NCBI GenBank assembly: GCA_021413865.1
Contig: JAIOPN010000042.1
Span: forward strand, 1-64,000
Source: Planctomycetota bacterium
GTDB lineage: Bacteria; Planctomycetota; Phycisphaerae; Phycisphaerales; Phycisphaeraceae
DNA length: 64,000 bases
Direction of reading: 5' to 3'
Shown here: positions 26,901 to 35,635 of the stretch, piece after piece
Layout of the letters: each line of letters begins with the position of its first letter
How positions within the stretch are numbered: the stretch's first letter is position 1
Made by a program: the position numbers and the translations under genes
Notes under the pieces: generated by a model
Seen by the model: the letters and a program-made list of their open reading frames with translations, nothing else
Told to the model about the DNA's origin: nothing
The model's database searches: none

Positions 26901-28413
26901 CTATGAGCAGAACCCCTACGACAAACGCACCGCTTTGCGCCTCGTGGATTCGTTGCTCCAGAACGGACAGGTTGACCCCGCGAAGGAGACATTGACCCGC
27001 ATCAACCGGGACTTCAAACCCGACGCCAGTTCACTCCTGCTGGAAGCCGTCATCGCCCGTCTCAAGCACGACGTCAACGTCGCGATGGAGAAACTGGCTG
27101 AAGCCGAGAAGATACAGCCCAACCTCGCATCGATCTTTCTCGAGCGTGCAACCCTCCTGTCCACCGACCCGTCCCACGACAACGAGGTGTTCAAGAACCT
27201 GCAGAAGGCACTTGAACTTCAACCATCATTCACCCAGGCCCGTCTTGCGCTGGCGGCCGCCTACTCCCGCCGCGGCGACACCAACGAGGCCATCCACGAG
27301 TTGAGCGTCCTGATCGACCGCGAACCGCGCAACACCCAGGCACGCCTCCAACTGGTGGACCTCTACATGTCCACGGGGCAGTTCACACCTCTTCGCGGAC
27401 TCCTGGAGGAATCCATCGCCCTGTTCCCACGCGAAGCCATGTGGTTACAACTCCAGGCCAATCTCGCCTTCAAGCAGAACAAGCCGGACCTAGGCCAACA
27501 AAAGCTCCGCGAGGCGTACGCACTCTCCAAGGCGCCCCAGTTGCTTGCGCAACTGGCGACGTCCTACATCGAGGCCAAGAAATACCGCGACGCGATCAAC
27601 ACCATCAACACCGACCCCGATGCGCTCTCGAAGTACGCGTTGATGCAGGCAATCCTTGGTCGAGCGCTGTGGGGCAATAATCAGATCCCGGAAGCCAAGG
27701 CCGCATTCACACGTGCCATCGAGATCAGCCGCGGCCCCAACGATGTCTTCGTGATCTCCACGCAAATCGCCAAGACCCAAGGTACCCAGGCGACCATCGA
27801 ACTGCTCGAGCCGCTGGCCACCGGTGAGCGACGCGACACGGTGCAGCTCGCAATCGCCGGAATGTGGCTGGATCTCAAGACGACCGATAAGGCGCTGGCG
27901 ATCCTCCGCCAACTCGACGCCCGCATGGCCAAAAATGATCCGCTCCGTGAATTAGTGGACCGGCAATTGGCCGTGGCCTTGCAGCTCAATTCCTCCCCCG
28001 AGGAAGCTCGCGTTGTTTATCAGCGCATGGTCGACCGTAACCCCAATGACGTCGAAGCGCTGAATAACCTGGCCTACACACTTGCCGAAGACCTGAATAA
28101 CGCCAAAGATGCCTTGCCTTTGGCCCAACGCGCGGTCAAACTAAGTGGAGACAGCGCCCCAGTCCTCGACACCTTAGGCTGGGTGCAGTTCCGCGCCGGC
28201 CAAAAAGACGAGGCCTACGATACGTTGAGAAAGAGCGTGGACCGTAAACCATTGGCAATCAACACTTACCACTTGGCGATGGTTCACTTCGCACGCGGAG
28301 ATTCGATTCCAGGCCGTAAGATGTTGGATTCAGCCAAGCGTTTGGCCGAACAGAATAACGAGACCGACCTGCTCCAAAAGATCAACGGAAAGTTGAAGGA
28401 GTTGGGACCCTGA
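23947..28413 (+). CDS. Giant TPR-repeat protein (PrsT-like)
   Basis: The 1488-residue protein has one N-terminal membrane anchor (FVFVVFTVIVLLTAAAVG) and then tandem TPR-like helices almost to the end, with repeats such as FKPAYYELARIYLAMKQ and PDNADAYRGRAACFDFQ. PEP-CTERM/exosortase loci often carry a large TPR lipoprotein called PrsT. This one is similar in position and architecture but lacks a lipobox. It probably scaffolds the export or sorting machinery on the periplasmic side. It lies 131 bp after the exosortase gene and 19 bp before the Wzz/kinase gene. Confidence 0.8.
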   Translation: MPRRVNTAFVFVVFTVIVLLTAAAVGYWYFKVRSNVTEVIARAEMLAAEGNWAQASREYQRAVAKRQNDVDLILKYTDSLGKITVSDAATARDYFIQMINNYRAASNADPSNQEPLSRLLALYNTAGEELGINDAWDNMYQLAQNTLERLPNNPLAIRYRGIAQANRMRKIEISPDDVAQAGTDLETSLQSNPDDRTLIISKAQWNIMEATRLDRIGGDPQRAQLLRNEARKLVTDAVEKHPGDLQRQVDRLAILRNLRDMDEVRKTAAAMEKELLAKPNPEYVISVAEALVDTDRDETKQAVSPNSAVLQRVEKLIRATLDANPNDVRLQVVLAQLIARTNPKDSLAMLKTASEAKVSGTVIEYMRIANITTAANLRYCEQLVSQAELTTNPSEQANIVNLARERVNRLATGLGDVAPVFLLQGRILLLNKKPLEALDKLDKASNLYRDNSPEALFFSARARAMLNEQGAAADRLKRLIELRPNFKPAYYELARIYLAMKQNDDARRIINSLLLDNPDDTDAQRLHALWLTQTDQKERALQVFKDKLNPKDNPEITVAMARLYAETHRPAEAIALLEEQMKHSPTDLMVLQELVHLTDDVKKRKEYVASARKAGATGQELDLIESQLDNNKDAPIAVVKRMIEQEKDPVRRAMSLYSFYMQVDRVAEARAQLAEAAKLNPDDQQVLDTQFQIAIQENDLNTADALASKAAKLNLDQAQGLFYQGRLEMARRRPEQAAAVFRRATTARPIYSDGWRLLADALAMSGDAGGAIAAYENAIKQRPDNADAYRGRAACFDFQGQHAKALADLQRAYDLSPGNAAIATIYLTYEENHGDKQRALAIRQEIAKSNPENLTNRRILASLLAKLKRTDEADAIITALLKEKPDDLANVAAAAAVKRDEGKTKEGRDIIQNYVNAKGDKATTDDWVLLARYLRDLGEWDSSLAAYRQATAIEDPKQRPASREMADLLFDLRKFPEAIESYKKLYEQNPYDKRTALRLVDSLLQNGQVDPAKETLTRINRDFKPDASSLLLEAVIARLKHDVNVAMEKLAEAEKIQPNLASIFLERATLLSTDPSHDNEVFKNLQKALELQPSFTQARLALAAAYSRRGDTNEAIHELSVLIDREPRNTQARLQLVDLYMSTGQFTPLRGLLEESIALFPREAMWLQLQANLAFKQNKPDLGQQKLREAYALSKAPQLLAQLATSYIEAKKYRDAINTINTDPDALSKYALMQAILGRALWGNNQIPEAKAAFTRAIEISRGPNDVFVISTQIAKTQGTQATIELLEPLATGERRDTVQLAIAGMWLDLKTTDKALAILRQLDARMAKNDPLRELVDRQLAVALQLNSSPEEARVVYQRMVDRNPNDVEALNNLAYTLAEDLNNAKDALPLAQRAVKLSGDSAPVLDTLGWVQFRAGQKDEAYDTLRKSVDRKPLAINTYHLAMVHFARGDSIPGRKMLDSAKRLAEQNNETDLLQKINGKLKELGP

Positions 28414-28432
28414 TACGCACGAGGACCGGAAC

Positions 28433-30688
28433 ATGACAGCCAATCCCCTGACCCCCATGACGATGGGCGGCGGCGCGGTTAGTACCGTGCACGTACCGTC
28501 CACCGCCCCCAGCCGGTTTACGCCGCTGGACCCGTTCCGCGTCCTGCGACAGTACGCACGACTCCTGATCCTCGCCGCCGTGGTTGGCGTTGCGCTGGGC
28601 CTGGGTATCTATTTCCTCCTGCTCCGCCACGCACCCGAGTTCACCTCCACCGCTCAGATCCTGGTCACGCCTCCGCCGACCAGGCCCGAGGACATGCCCG
28701 ATCCCTTCGCCGTGCGCGGCGACCTGGGCACCATGATCCAGAACCAGCTCGTCATGATCCGCTCAGACGACCTGCTCCAGGAAGCGCTCAAGCGCGACGT
28801 GGTGCGCCAAACCAAATGGTTCTCCTCGTTCGAGGACGTCCGCGGCCGCACCTTGAACCTGCGCGAGAACCTCTCCGCCTTCCAACTCCGCGGCACGACG
28901 ATCATCGCCGTCACCCTCACCGGCCGTCACAAGGCGGACCTGCAGAACATCCTTGACACCATTGTCGATATCTACCTGACGCAGACCCGCCTGCGTGAAG
29001 ACCTGCGCGGCGGCGACATCCGCCGCGTGTTTCTCGAAGAACGCAATCGTGCCGACATCGAAATCGCCCGCATCCAGGAACAGCTCAAACAGTTCCGGTC
29101 GGAAAACGACCTGTCGAGCGTTTTCGCCTCCAACAACGACGCGGCGATCACCTATGAAAACCTAGCGCGTCAGCGCCCCAACGTCGAGCAGGCCGCCATG
29201 CAGGCCCGCGACATGTACCAGAGCCTGCTGCAGGCCCAGCGCGAGGGCCGCATCAACGCCAGCCCCGCCGATACTGCCGCCGCCCAGGCCGACCCAAGCG
29301 TCGCCGGGCGCGACGAGCGGCTCCGCACCATGCGCGAGAGCCGCAAGTTCATGCTCAACCACTTGGGTGAACGGCACAACACCATCCGCGACCTCGACGA
29401 GCAGATCGCCATCGTGGAACAGGAGCGTGGCCGCGAACTCGACCGCATCCTGCGCGCCCGCCAGGCCGTCCAGCTCGAAGAATCCAAGAAGGCGCTGGAC
29501 GCCATCGAGAGCCAGTTGGCGTCGTTCCAGGCGAAGTTCGACGAGGCCCGCACGCGTATGCGCGACCTCACGCAGAAGCTCGAGGAAGCCAAACGCATCG
29601 AGACCCTGGTTGACACCAGCACCAAGCGCCGCGAGCGTTACGACGACCTGCTCAACAACCTGCGCATCAAGTCCACCCGCCCCGACAGCCTGGGTGTAAC
29701 CCGCCAGCTCAGCGCCACGCAGCCCGAAATGACCTCGCCCAAGCTCGGCGGTATCCTCTCGATGTCCACCATGATCGTCATGGGCATCACGTTCTTCCTG
29801 GTGTTCCTCAAGGAGCTCCTGGACCAGCGCATCAAGAGCCCCGCTGACATCCGCCTCCTGCCCGGAGCCGTGCTGCTGGGCGTCCTCCCCGACGCCGGTG
29901 AAGACCCCTCAGGCCCGACCAAGGTCGAACGCGTCGTCGCCGCCCACCCCATGGGCCTGCTCGCCGAGTCAATCCGCCAGATCCGCACCGTCCTGCTCTC
30001 CAAGGCCGACCCACGCGGCTACAAGACCCTCATGATCGTCGGCGCCACTCCCGAGTCCGGCGTCTCCGCCATCACCAGCAACCTGGCCATCAGCCTCGCC
30101 CTCAACCAGCGCGAGGTCCTCGTCATCGACGCCAACTACCGCCGCCCCAACCAGCACCGCCTCTTCAACACGCCCAACCGCCCCGGCCTGATCGAGGTGC
30201 TCAACGGCAGCGCCACCGCCGAGGAAGCCCTCTTCCACAACAAAGACCTCAACGTGGACGTGCTGCCCGCCGGCAACACCCCCGACGCACCGCCCGAGCT
30301 GCTCGAAGGCACCGCCTTCCGCAACCTGCTCACCGAGTTCGAGCGCCGCTACGACTTCATCCTCATCGACGCACCGCCGATCCTCGTCGCCGCCGACAGC
30401 CTCCTGCTCGCCAAGCGCGTTGACGCCACCGTCGTCGTCGCCCGGGCCATGGTCGACAAGCGCGGCATCGTCGCCCGCCTCCTGCGCCAGCTCGACGGCC
30501 ACCGCGCCGAAACACTGGGCCTGGTCCTCAACGGCGTCCGCGCCTCGGTCGGCGGGTACTTCCGCGAGAACTACCAGTCGTTCTACCGCTACCGCAAGGC
30601 CAGCATCGACGCCGCCGCCCGCAAGGCCTCCATGGACCGCGGCGCGTCCCGCGACGAGTCACGCGACCTCAAGCCCGACGAGATCTAA
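28433..30688 (+). CDS. Wzz/BY-kinase-like fusion with a degenerate Walker A
   Basis: The 751-residue protein has Wzz-type membrane segments at about 45-65 and 445-465 flanking a coiled-coil periplasmic domain (ERNRADIEIARIQEQLKQF, RMRDLTQKLEEAKRIE), then a cytosolic ATPase domain like Wzc/CapB kinases. The P-loop reads GATPESGVSAITS (537-549). The conserved Lys is replaced by Val544, and Walker A' is DAN (Asp566, Asn568) instead of DxD. Walker B (FILIDAPP) is intact, and a C-terminal tyrosine cluster (YFRENYQSFYRYR) is kept. It regulates chain length, but ATP-dependent autophosphorylation may be lost. Confidence 0.85.
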   Translation: MTANPLTPMTMGGGAVSTVHVPSTAPSRFTPLDPFRVLRQYARLLILAAVVGVALGLGIYFLLLRHAPEFTSTAQILVTPPPTRPEDMPDPFAVRGDLGTMIQNQLVMIRSDDLLQEALKRDVVRQTKWFSSFEDVRGRTLNLRENLSAFQLRGTTIIAVTLTGRHKADLQNILDTIVDIYLTQTRLREDLRGGDIRRVFLEERNRADIEIARIQEQLKQFRSENDLSSVFASNNDAAITYENLARQRPNVEQAAMQARDMYQSLLQAQREGRINASPADTAAAQADPSVAGRDERLRTMRESRKFMLNHLGERHNTIRDLDEQIAIVEQERGRELDRILRARQAVQLEESKKALDAIESQLASFQAKFDEARTRMRDLTQKLEEAKRIETLVDTSTKRRERYDDLLNNLRIKSTRPDSLGVTRQLSATQPEMTSPKLGGILSMSTMIVMGITFFLVFLKELLDQRIKSPADIRLLPGAVLLGVLPDAGEDPSGPTKVERVVAAHPMGLLAESIRQIRTVLLSKADPRGYKTLMIVGATPESGVSAITSNLAISLALNQREVLVIDANYRRPNQHRLFNTPNRPGLIEVLNGSATAEEALFHNKDLNVDVLPAGNTPDAPPELLEGTAFRNLLTEFERRYDFILIDAPPILVAADSLLLAKRVDATVVVARAMVDKRGIVARLLRQLDGHRAETLGLVLNGVRASVGGYFRENYQSFYRYRKASIDAAARKASMDRGASRDESRDLKPDEI

Positions 30689-30718
30689 CCACCAGGCCGC
30701 GACGCCGCGCAGGAAGGA

Positions 30719-31720
30719 ATGCAGTGCTTGCCGCCCACGACGCTCATCACCGGTGGCGCGGGTTTCATCGGCTCGCACCTCGCGCAGCTCCTCGCCTCGC
30801 AGGGCCAACGCCTCCTCATCATTGACGACCTCTCCACGGGCCGCACCGCCAACCTCACCGCCCTCCCCGCCGGATCGGCCACGTTCATCCACGCACGCCT
30901 CTCCGACGCGCTCACCCGGCAGCCAAGCCTGCTGGACGGCGTCCGCGAGGTCTACCACCTGGCCGCCACCGTCGGCGTCGGCCGCGTCATCGACGACCCG
31001 GCCGCGATGATCCGCAACAACATCCACGAGACCGCCTCCCTCCTCGACGCCTGCGATGGCCGCGGCGTCACCCTCCTGCTCGCCTCCTCCAGCGAGGTGT
31101 ACGGCCCCTCCGAGGCCATGCCCCTCTCCGAAGAGGCCCAACTCCTCTTCGGCCCCACGACCTCGCCACGCTGGAGCTACGGCATGACCAAGGCGCTCGA
31201 CGAGCACCTCGCCCTGGCGCACCACGCCCGCGGCGGCCTCCGTGCCGTCGTCGCCCGCCTCTTCAACACCATCGGACCCCGCCAAGTCGGGCAGTACGGC
31301 ATGGTGGTGCCGCGGTTTGTCCGGGCCGCGGTGGAGGGCCGCGACATCGAGGTCCACGGCGACGGCCAACAGACCCGCTCCTTCTGCGACGTGCGCGACG
31401 TGACCGCCGCGATGACCGCGCTCGTCGGCGGCGCCCGCTGCCACGGCAAGGTCTTCAACGTCGGCTCCGACGACGAGATCACCATCGACGAGCTGGCCGA
31501 CCGCGTCATCGCCCTGGCCGCGAGCCCGTCCCGCAAGCGCCACGTGCCCTACGAGCAGGTGTACGGCCCGGCGTTCGAGGACCCGCGCCGCCGCGTGCCC
31601 GACCTCTCCCGCATCCGCCGCGCGATCGGATATTCTCCACGCCACACGCTCTCGGATACCCTGACCGAACTCGTCGCCCTGGCCCGCCGCGAAAAACCCG
31701 TCGCCATACCCAACGCATGA
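30719..31720 (+). CDS. NAD-dependent sugar-nucleotide epimerase/dehydratase
   Basis: The 333-residue extended SDR has GGAGFIGSHLA at the N-terminus, a Ser in LLASSSEVYG and YGMTK as the catalytic Tyr-xxx-Lys. The pattern FNTIGPRQVGQYGMVVPRFV is typical of UDP-glucuronate decarboxylase/UDP-glucose epimerase-type enzymes. It presumably makes a precursor for the exopolysaccharide. A good Shine-Dalgarno (AGGAAGG) lies just before the ATG at 30719. Its stop overlaps the next start by 4 bp (ATGA). Confidence 0.88.
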   Translation: MQCLPPTTLITGGAGFIGSHLAQLLASQGQRLLIIDDLSTGRTANLTALPAGSATFIHARLSDALTRQPSLLDGVREVYHLAATVGVGRVIDDPAAMIRNNIHETASLLDACDGRGVTLLLASSSEVYGPSEAMPLSEEAQLLFGPTTSPRWSYGMTKALDEHLALAHHARGGLRAVVARLFNTIGPRQVGQYGMVVPRFVRAAVEGRDIEVHGDGQQTRSFCDVRDVTAAMTALVGGARCHGKVFNVGSDDEITIDELADRVIALAASPSRKRHVPYEQVYGPAFEDPRRRVPDLSRIRRAIGYSPRHTLSDTLTELVALARREKPVAIPNA

Positions 31721-33036
31721 CGCCCACCACGACCCAACCCGCCGCGGAGCTCGGACTGGCGAACGTCGTCTCGCCGCTGATGGGCGTCTTCTTCGTCGCC
31801 TTCTTCTGCTCCCTCCTGCTCACGCCCCTCATGCGCTGGCTGGCCATCCGCAACGGCATCGTCGATTGGCCCGACTTCAAGCGCAAGAGCCACGTCGAGC
31901 CCATCGCCTACCTGGGCGGTCTGGCGATCTTCGTCAGTTGGCTCGCCGGCGTCTTCCTCTGCTACTTCATCAAGCCCCACTTCATCGGCACCGCGTTGGG
32001 GCACATGGACCACATCAGCTTTCCCATCACCGTCGCCCTGGGCGCCGCGGTCATCACCCTCACCGGCCTGTTTGACGACGTCTATGGCCTGAGCCCGCGC
32101 GTCAAGATTGGCGGCCAGTTCATCACCGCTGCCATGCTCGTGTACCAATCCGACCTGGGCCCACGCCTGGCGCGCGACCTGCTCTCGGGCGTCGGCCTCG
32201 ACGTGCCCCCGCACCTGCAATGGGTCCCCTACACCCTGGGCGCCATCCTCGTCGCTATCTTCGTCGTCGGCGGGTGCAACTGCCTCAACCTCATGGACGG
32301 CTTGGACGGCCTGGCCGCCGGCGTCAGCGGCATCGCCGCCATGGGCTTCCTCGCCATCGCCACTCTCCTGGCCTTCGACTGCCTCGACCCCGCCAACGCG
32401 AGCAGCCCCACCGACCTCCTGGCTAACCCCGTCCGCATCGTCATGTGCCTGGCCATCCTCGGGGCCGTGCTCGGGTTCCTCCCCTACAACTTCAACCCCG
32501 CCAACATCTTCATGGGTGACGCCGGCTCGCTCCTCCTGGGCTACCTGAGCGTCTCGACCATCCTGATGTTCGCCGAGACCCACGGCCGCGGGCCGCTCAT
32601 GGTCATGGCCGCACTCATCGTCTTCGCGCTCCCCATCGCCGATACCACCCTCGCCATCTTCCGCCGCAAGATCCGCGGCATGCCCATCTTCAGCCCCGAC
32701 AACCAGCACCTGCACCACCAGCTCCGCCGCGTGGGCCTCTCGGTCAAACGCTCCGTGCTCGTCCTCTACGCCATGGCCGCCGGCTTCGCCGTCATCGGCA
32801 TCGTCGTCTCCCGCCTCCAGTGGCGCTACGTCATCGCCGTCTTCCTGGTCATCTTCGGCTTCATCCTCGTCACCGCCTACAAGGCCGCCCACCGCATCGC
32901 CATCACCGAACGCCTCCGCGAGACCCTCGACAAAGACAAACCCGTCGCCATGTCCGCTCCCGCCAATTCCAACGGCAACGGCCACACCGATGCCGCGACG
33001 CCCGCCACGCAGACACAGCCCGGCCCCGATCGGTAG
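31717..33036 (+). CDS. WecA/MraY-like undecaprenyl-P sugar-1-P transferase
   Basis: The 439-residue polytopic membrane protein has about ten segments. Conserved cytoplasmic motifs are GLFDDVYGL (DD pair), NLMDGLDGLAAG, FNPANIFMGDAGS and the His-rich FSPDNQHLHHQLRR loop of WecA relatives. It transfers a sugar-1-phosphate from UDP-sugar to undecaprenyl phosphate, starting repeat-unit synthesis. Translation is coupled to the epimerase by a 4-bp overlap. A hydrophilic Asn/Thr-rich tail of about 35 residues is unusual but not disabling. Confidence 0.9.
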   Translation: MTPTTTQPAAELGLANVVSPLMGVFFVAFFCSLLLTPLMRWLAIRNGIVDWPDFKRKSHVEPIAYLGGLAIFVSWLAGVFLCYFIKPHFIGTALGHMDHISFPITVALGAAVITLTGLFDDVYGLSPRVKIGGQFITAAMLVYQSDLGPRLARDLLSGVGLDVPPHLQWVPYTLGAILVAIFVVGGCNCLNLMDGLDGLAAGVSGIAAMGFLAIATLLAFDCLDPANASSPTDLLANPVRIVMCLAILGAVLGFLPYNFNPANIFMGDAGSLLLGYLSVSTILMFAETHGRGPLMVMAALIVFALPIADTTLAIFRRKIRGMPIFSPDNQHLHHQLRRVGLSVKRSVLVLYAMAAGFAVIGIVVSRLQWRYVIAVFLVIFGFILVTAYKAAHRIAITERLRETLDKDKPVAMSAPANSNGNGHTDAATPATQTQPGPDR

Positions 33037-33114
33037 CCGTCGGGCTCGCACGACGCTGCATCCGAACCTGTTAGGCACCTTATCCGTAGCCCAGCCACTA
33101 TCAGGCGTAGAACT

Positions 33115-33501
33115 ATGCGCGTTGCTCAATCACTGCTGTGCCTGATCTGCTGCGCTCTCATCGTCGGCTGCACGCAGCGGAGCGAGAACGCCGGCCTGTT
33201 GCTCGACAATCACGGCGGCATTTCGCACTCCGGCCGCTGGATCGAACTACGCGCGGACGGCAGCTATACAGACACCGCCTACACCGATGTCCCGGGGGAT
33301 CAGCACTCGGCGACCGGGCGCTACACATTCAACGCCGATAGGACGCTTTTGACCATGACGCCCGAGCGTGGCGAAACAGAGCACCTCTATCGTATTGACT
33401 ACCGTGCACAGCAGTATTGGGTCCACGACGATGAGCGAGAGCGCATCACCCGGCCCGGTGAGACGTGGCTAAGACAGGTTTCACTCAGGGTAGTTCCATG
33501 A
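33115..33501 (+). CDS. Small putative lipoprotein
   Basis: The 128-residue protein begins with a lipoprotein signal peptide and lipobox (LICCALIVGC, Cys at about 19). The mature part is short and beta-rich (GRWIELRADGSYTDTAY, ATGRYTFNADRTLLTM), resembling small lipocalin-like or heme-binding-like domains in shape only. It may end the exopolysaccharide operon (78 bp after the WecA-like gene). I do not recognise the family. Confidence 0.6.
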   Translation: MRVAQSLLCLICCALIVGCTQRSENAGLLLDNHGGISHSGRWIELRADGSYTDTAYTDVPGDQHSATGRYTFNADRTLLTMTPERGETEHLYRIDYRAQQYWVHDDERERITRPGETWLRQVSLRVVP

Positions 33502-33583
33502 AAATCACGCCGCGTAACCTCGCCCCATCGCCCGAGCATGAACCGGGATTATGTGCGGAAATAAGCTGCAACAATCCCCCCGT

Positions 33584-33611
33584 TTGCATCACGCCGTTCC
33601 CGTGATAAAAT
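33584..33611 (+). promoter_or_regulatory. Sigma70-type promoter for rpsB
   Basis: TTGCAT (33584-33589) and TAAAAT (33606-33611) are separated by 16 bp. The promoter lies in the 304-bp gap before rpsB, leaving a leader of about 190 nt. The rest of that gap holds no ORF I can support. Confidence 0.6.
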
Positions 33612-33686
33612 ACCCCGTTGCGGGTGAAGGTCAGCCACCCCCTCACGGTGCCCTGTCCGTCTTGTGACGGCAACACCGCTAACCCA

Positions 33687-33707
33687 GGCCCCGGCGTCGC
33701 CGGGGCC
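33687..33707 (+). promoter_or_regulatory. Strong hairpin in the rpsB leader
   Basis: GGCCCCGGCG (33687-33696) and CGCCGGGGCC (33698-33707) are perfect complements about one central base. It sits in the untranslated leader between the promoter and rpsB. It may be part of an S2 autoregulatory leader; I cannot confirm a known motif. Confidence 0.45.
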
Positions 33708-33805
33708 GTGTTCGGCTCAATCAAGCGCCCTTTGGCGTGGACATCCCCAGAACGGGGCTGACCAGTCCACCGCCGGTGTCGCTGCCGCCCCTCAGGAGTT
33801 TGCCT

Positions 33806-34645
33806 ATGGCCTCTCTCGTGAAAGACCTCGTCGAAGCGGGCATCCATTTTGGTCACCGCACGACCAACTGGAACCCGAAGATGGCCCCCTACATCTTCGA
33901 CAAGAAGAACAAGATCCACATCATCGACATCAAGGCCACCATCAAGGGCCTGCTCCTGGCCCGTAAGTTCGTCACCCGCACCGTCGCGGGCGGCAAGGAC
34001 GTCCTCTTCGTCGGCACCAAGCGCCAGGCGCGGGCCTGCATCGAGAAGTACGTCAAAGACACCAACATGCCCTGGGTCACCGAGCGCTGGCTCGGCGGCA
34101 CCCTCACCAACTTCCGCACCATCCGCGAGCGCCTCAAGCGGCTCGAAGAGCTCGAGGGCCTGGAGACCACCGGCGCCATCAACAGCTACTCCAAGAAGAT
34201 GGAGTCCCAGATCCGCCGCGAGAAGAATAAGATCCTGCGCAACCTCGACGGCCTGCGCGTGATGACCAAGCTCCCCGGGGCGATGGTCGTCATCGACGTC
34301 AACCGCGAGGTCAACGCCGTCAAGGAAGCCCGCAAGCTGGGTATCCCGACGGTCTGCCTGATCGACACCGACTCCGACCCCGACTACGCCGACATCCCCA
34401 TCCCCGGCAACGACGACGCGATGCGCGCCATCGAGGTCGTGGTGCAGCAGCTCTGCGCCGCCGTGATGGAGGGCAAGTCGGCCCGCGCCGCCGCGACCGG
34501 TGAGAACAAGGACGACAACCTCGCCGCCGGCGACAAGTCGGACCGCCAGCGTCGCAGCAGCCGCGCCCGCTTCCGCGCCGACGACGCCACCCCGGTCGCC
34601 GACGAGGCGCCCGCCGCCGCGGCCGCCGAAGGGGGCAAGGCCTGA
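33806..34645 (+). CDS. rpsB: 30S ribosomal protein S2
   Basis: The protein is 279 residues from ATG 33806, preceded by CAGGAG at a good distance; the ORF upstream to 33737 is leader. Family motifs are clear: VEAGIHFGHRTTNWNPKM, PWVTERWLGGTLTNF, GAMVVIDVNRE and VCLIDTDSDPDYADIPIPGND. The core ends near residue 230. A further 45 or so residues form an Ala/Asp/Arg-rich tail (AAATGENKDDNLAAG) typical of high-GC bacteria. It is followed by tsf, the common rpsB-tsf order. Confidence 0.97.
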   Translation: MASLVKDLVEAGIHFGHRTTNWNPKMAPYIFDKKNKIHIIDIKATIKGLLLARKFVTRTVAGGKDVLFVGTKRQARACIEKYVKDTNMPWVTERWLGGTLTNFRTIRERLKRLEELEGLETTGAINSYSKKMESQIRREKNKILRNLDGLRVMTKLPGAMVVIDVNREVNAVKEARKLGIPTVCLIDTDSDPDYADIPIPGNDDAMRAIEVVVQQLCAAVMEGKSARAAATGENKDDNLAAGDKSDRQRRSSRARFRADDATPVADEAPAAAAAEGGKA

Positions 34646-34659
34646 GGCGCACGCGCCTC
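34644..34659 (+). terminator. Intercistronic hairpin between rpsB and tsf
   Basis: GAGGCGC (34644-34650) and GCGCCTC (34653-34659) form a 7-bp stem starting within the rpsB stop codon. No T-run follows, so it may attenuate or stabilise the transcript and is unlikely to end it. Confidence 0.3.
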
Positions 34660-34787
34660 GCCCAACCACCCGGACCCAGCCCCCGCATCCGCGCGGTCGG
34701 TCCCTGTCATCCATCAACCGTTCCGTTGTTTTAGACGCTTCGTTTTTGACCAACCGCTGATTCCCCCGCTTCCACAGGAGTTTTCCC

Positions 34788-35603
34788 ATGGCGATCACCG
34801 CCAAGGACGTGAATGACCTTCGCCAGCGCACCGGCCTGGGCATGATGGAGTGCAAGCAGGCGCTCTCCGAGGCCAACGGCGACATGCAGGCCGCCATCGA
34901 CCTCATCCGCACCAAGGGCCTGGCCAAGATGGACGGCCGGACCGACCGCGCCTCCGCCGAGGGCCGCGTCGCCGCCGCCGTCACCCCCGACGGCTCCAAG
35001 GGCGTCCTCGTCGAGGTCAACACCGAGACGGACTTCACCGCCAAGACCGATTCCTTCCTGGCCATGGTCGCCAAGGTCGCCGCCGAGGCCCTCAAGCAGC
35101 CCGCCGGCGACGCCCAGAAGACCGACGCCATGCAGCACGCCATCGACGACGTCCGCCTGACCACCAAGGAGAACGTCCAGTTCGCCCGCGGCAGGGTCGC
35201 CGGCGGCCCCGGCCGGAAAATCGGCTCCTACGTCCACCACAACGGCAAGCTCGGCGTCGTCATTGAGATCGAGGGCGACGCCCCGCCCGAACTGCTCAAG
35301 GAACTCTGCCAGCACATCGCCGCCGCCTCGCCCGTGCCCCTGGGCGTGAGCGAAGCGGATGTCCCCGCCGACGTCGTCGCCAAGGAGCGTGAGATCGCCA
35401 AGGCCCAAGCCATCGAGCAGGGCAAGCCCGCCGCCATCGCCGAGAAGATGGTCGAAGGCAAGATCCGCAAGTTCTACGAGGAGACCGTCCTCACCCAACA
35501 GCTCCTGGTCACCCGGGCCGAAGAAAAGAAGAAGGTCAAGGACGCCCTTCCCAAAGGCGCGACGATCAAGTCCTTCATCCGATATCAGCTCGGCGCGAAG
35601 TAA
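34788..35603 (+). CDS. tsf: Elongation factor Ts
   Basis: This 271-residue protein has the N-terminal UBA-type domain (LRQRTGLGMMECKQAL), the conserved TDFTAKTD region (VEVNTETDFTAKTD) and dimerisation-domain blocks GKIGS-like (GRKIGSYVHHNGKLGVV) and EKMVEGKIRKFYEE. It is the guanine-nucleotide exchange factor of EF-Tu. A Shine-Dalgarno CACAGGAG precedes the ATG. It is cotranscribed with rpsB and followed by a good terminator. Confidence 0.97.
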   Translation: MAITAKDVNDLRQRTGLGMMECKQALSEANGDMQAAIDLIRTKGLAKMDGRTDRASAEGRVAAAVTPDGSKGVLVEVNTETDFTAKTDSFLAMVAKVAAEALKQPAGDAQKTDAMQHAIDDVRLTTKENVQFARGRVAGGPGRKIGSYVHHNGKLGVVIEIEGDAPPELLKELCQHIAAASPVPLGVSEADVPADVVAKEREIAKAQAIEQGKPAAIAEKMVEGKIRKFYEETVLTQQLLVTRAEEKKKVKDALPKGATIKSFIRYQLGAK

Positions 35604-35635
35604 CCGACGCCGCAACATCCCTATTGCCAATCTCA

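Noticed and set aside
31549-33129. A 526-residue acidic minus-strand frame
   Set aside because: Runs of Asp/Glu/Gly mirror the hydrophobic WecA-like gene on the other strand. It is a codon-position artefact.
33485-35167. A 560-residue minus-strand frame across rpsB-tsf
   Set aside because: It is antisense to two conserved translation genes and has no motifs.
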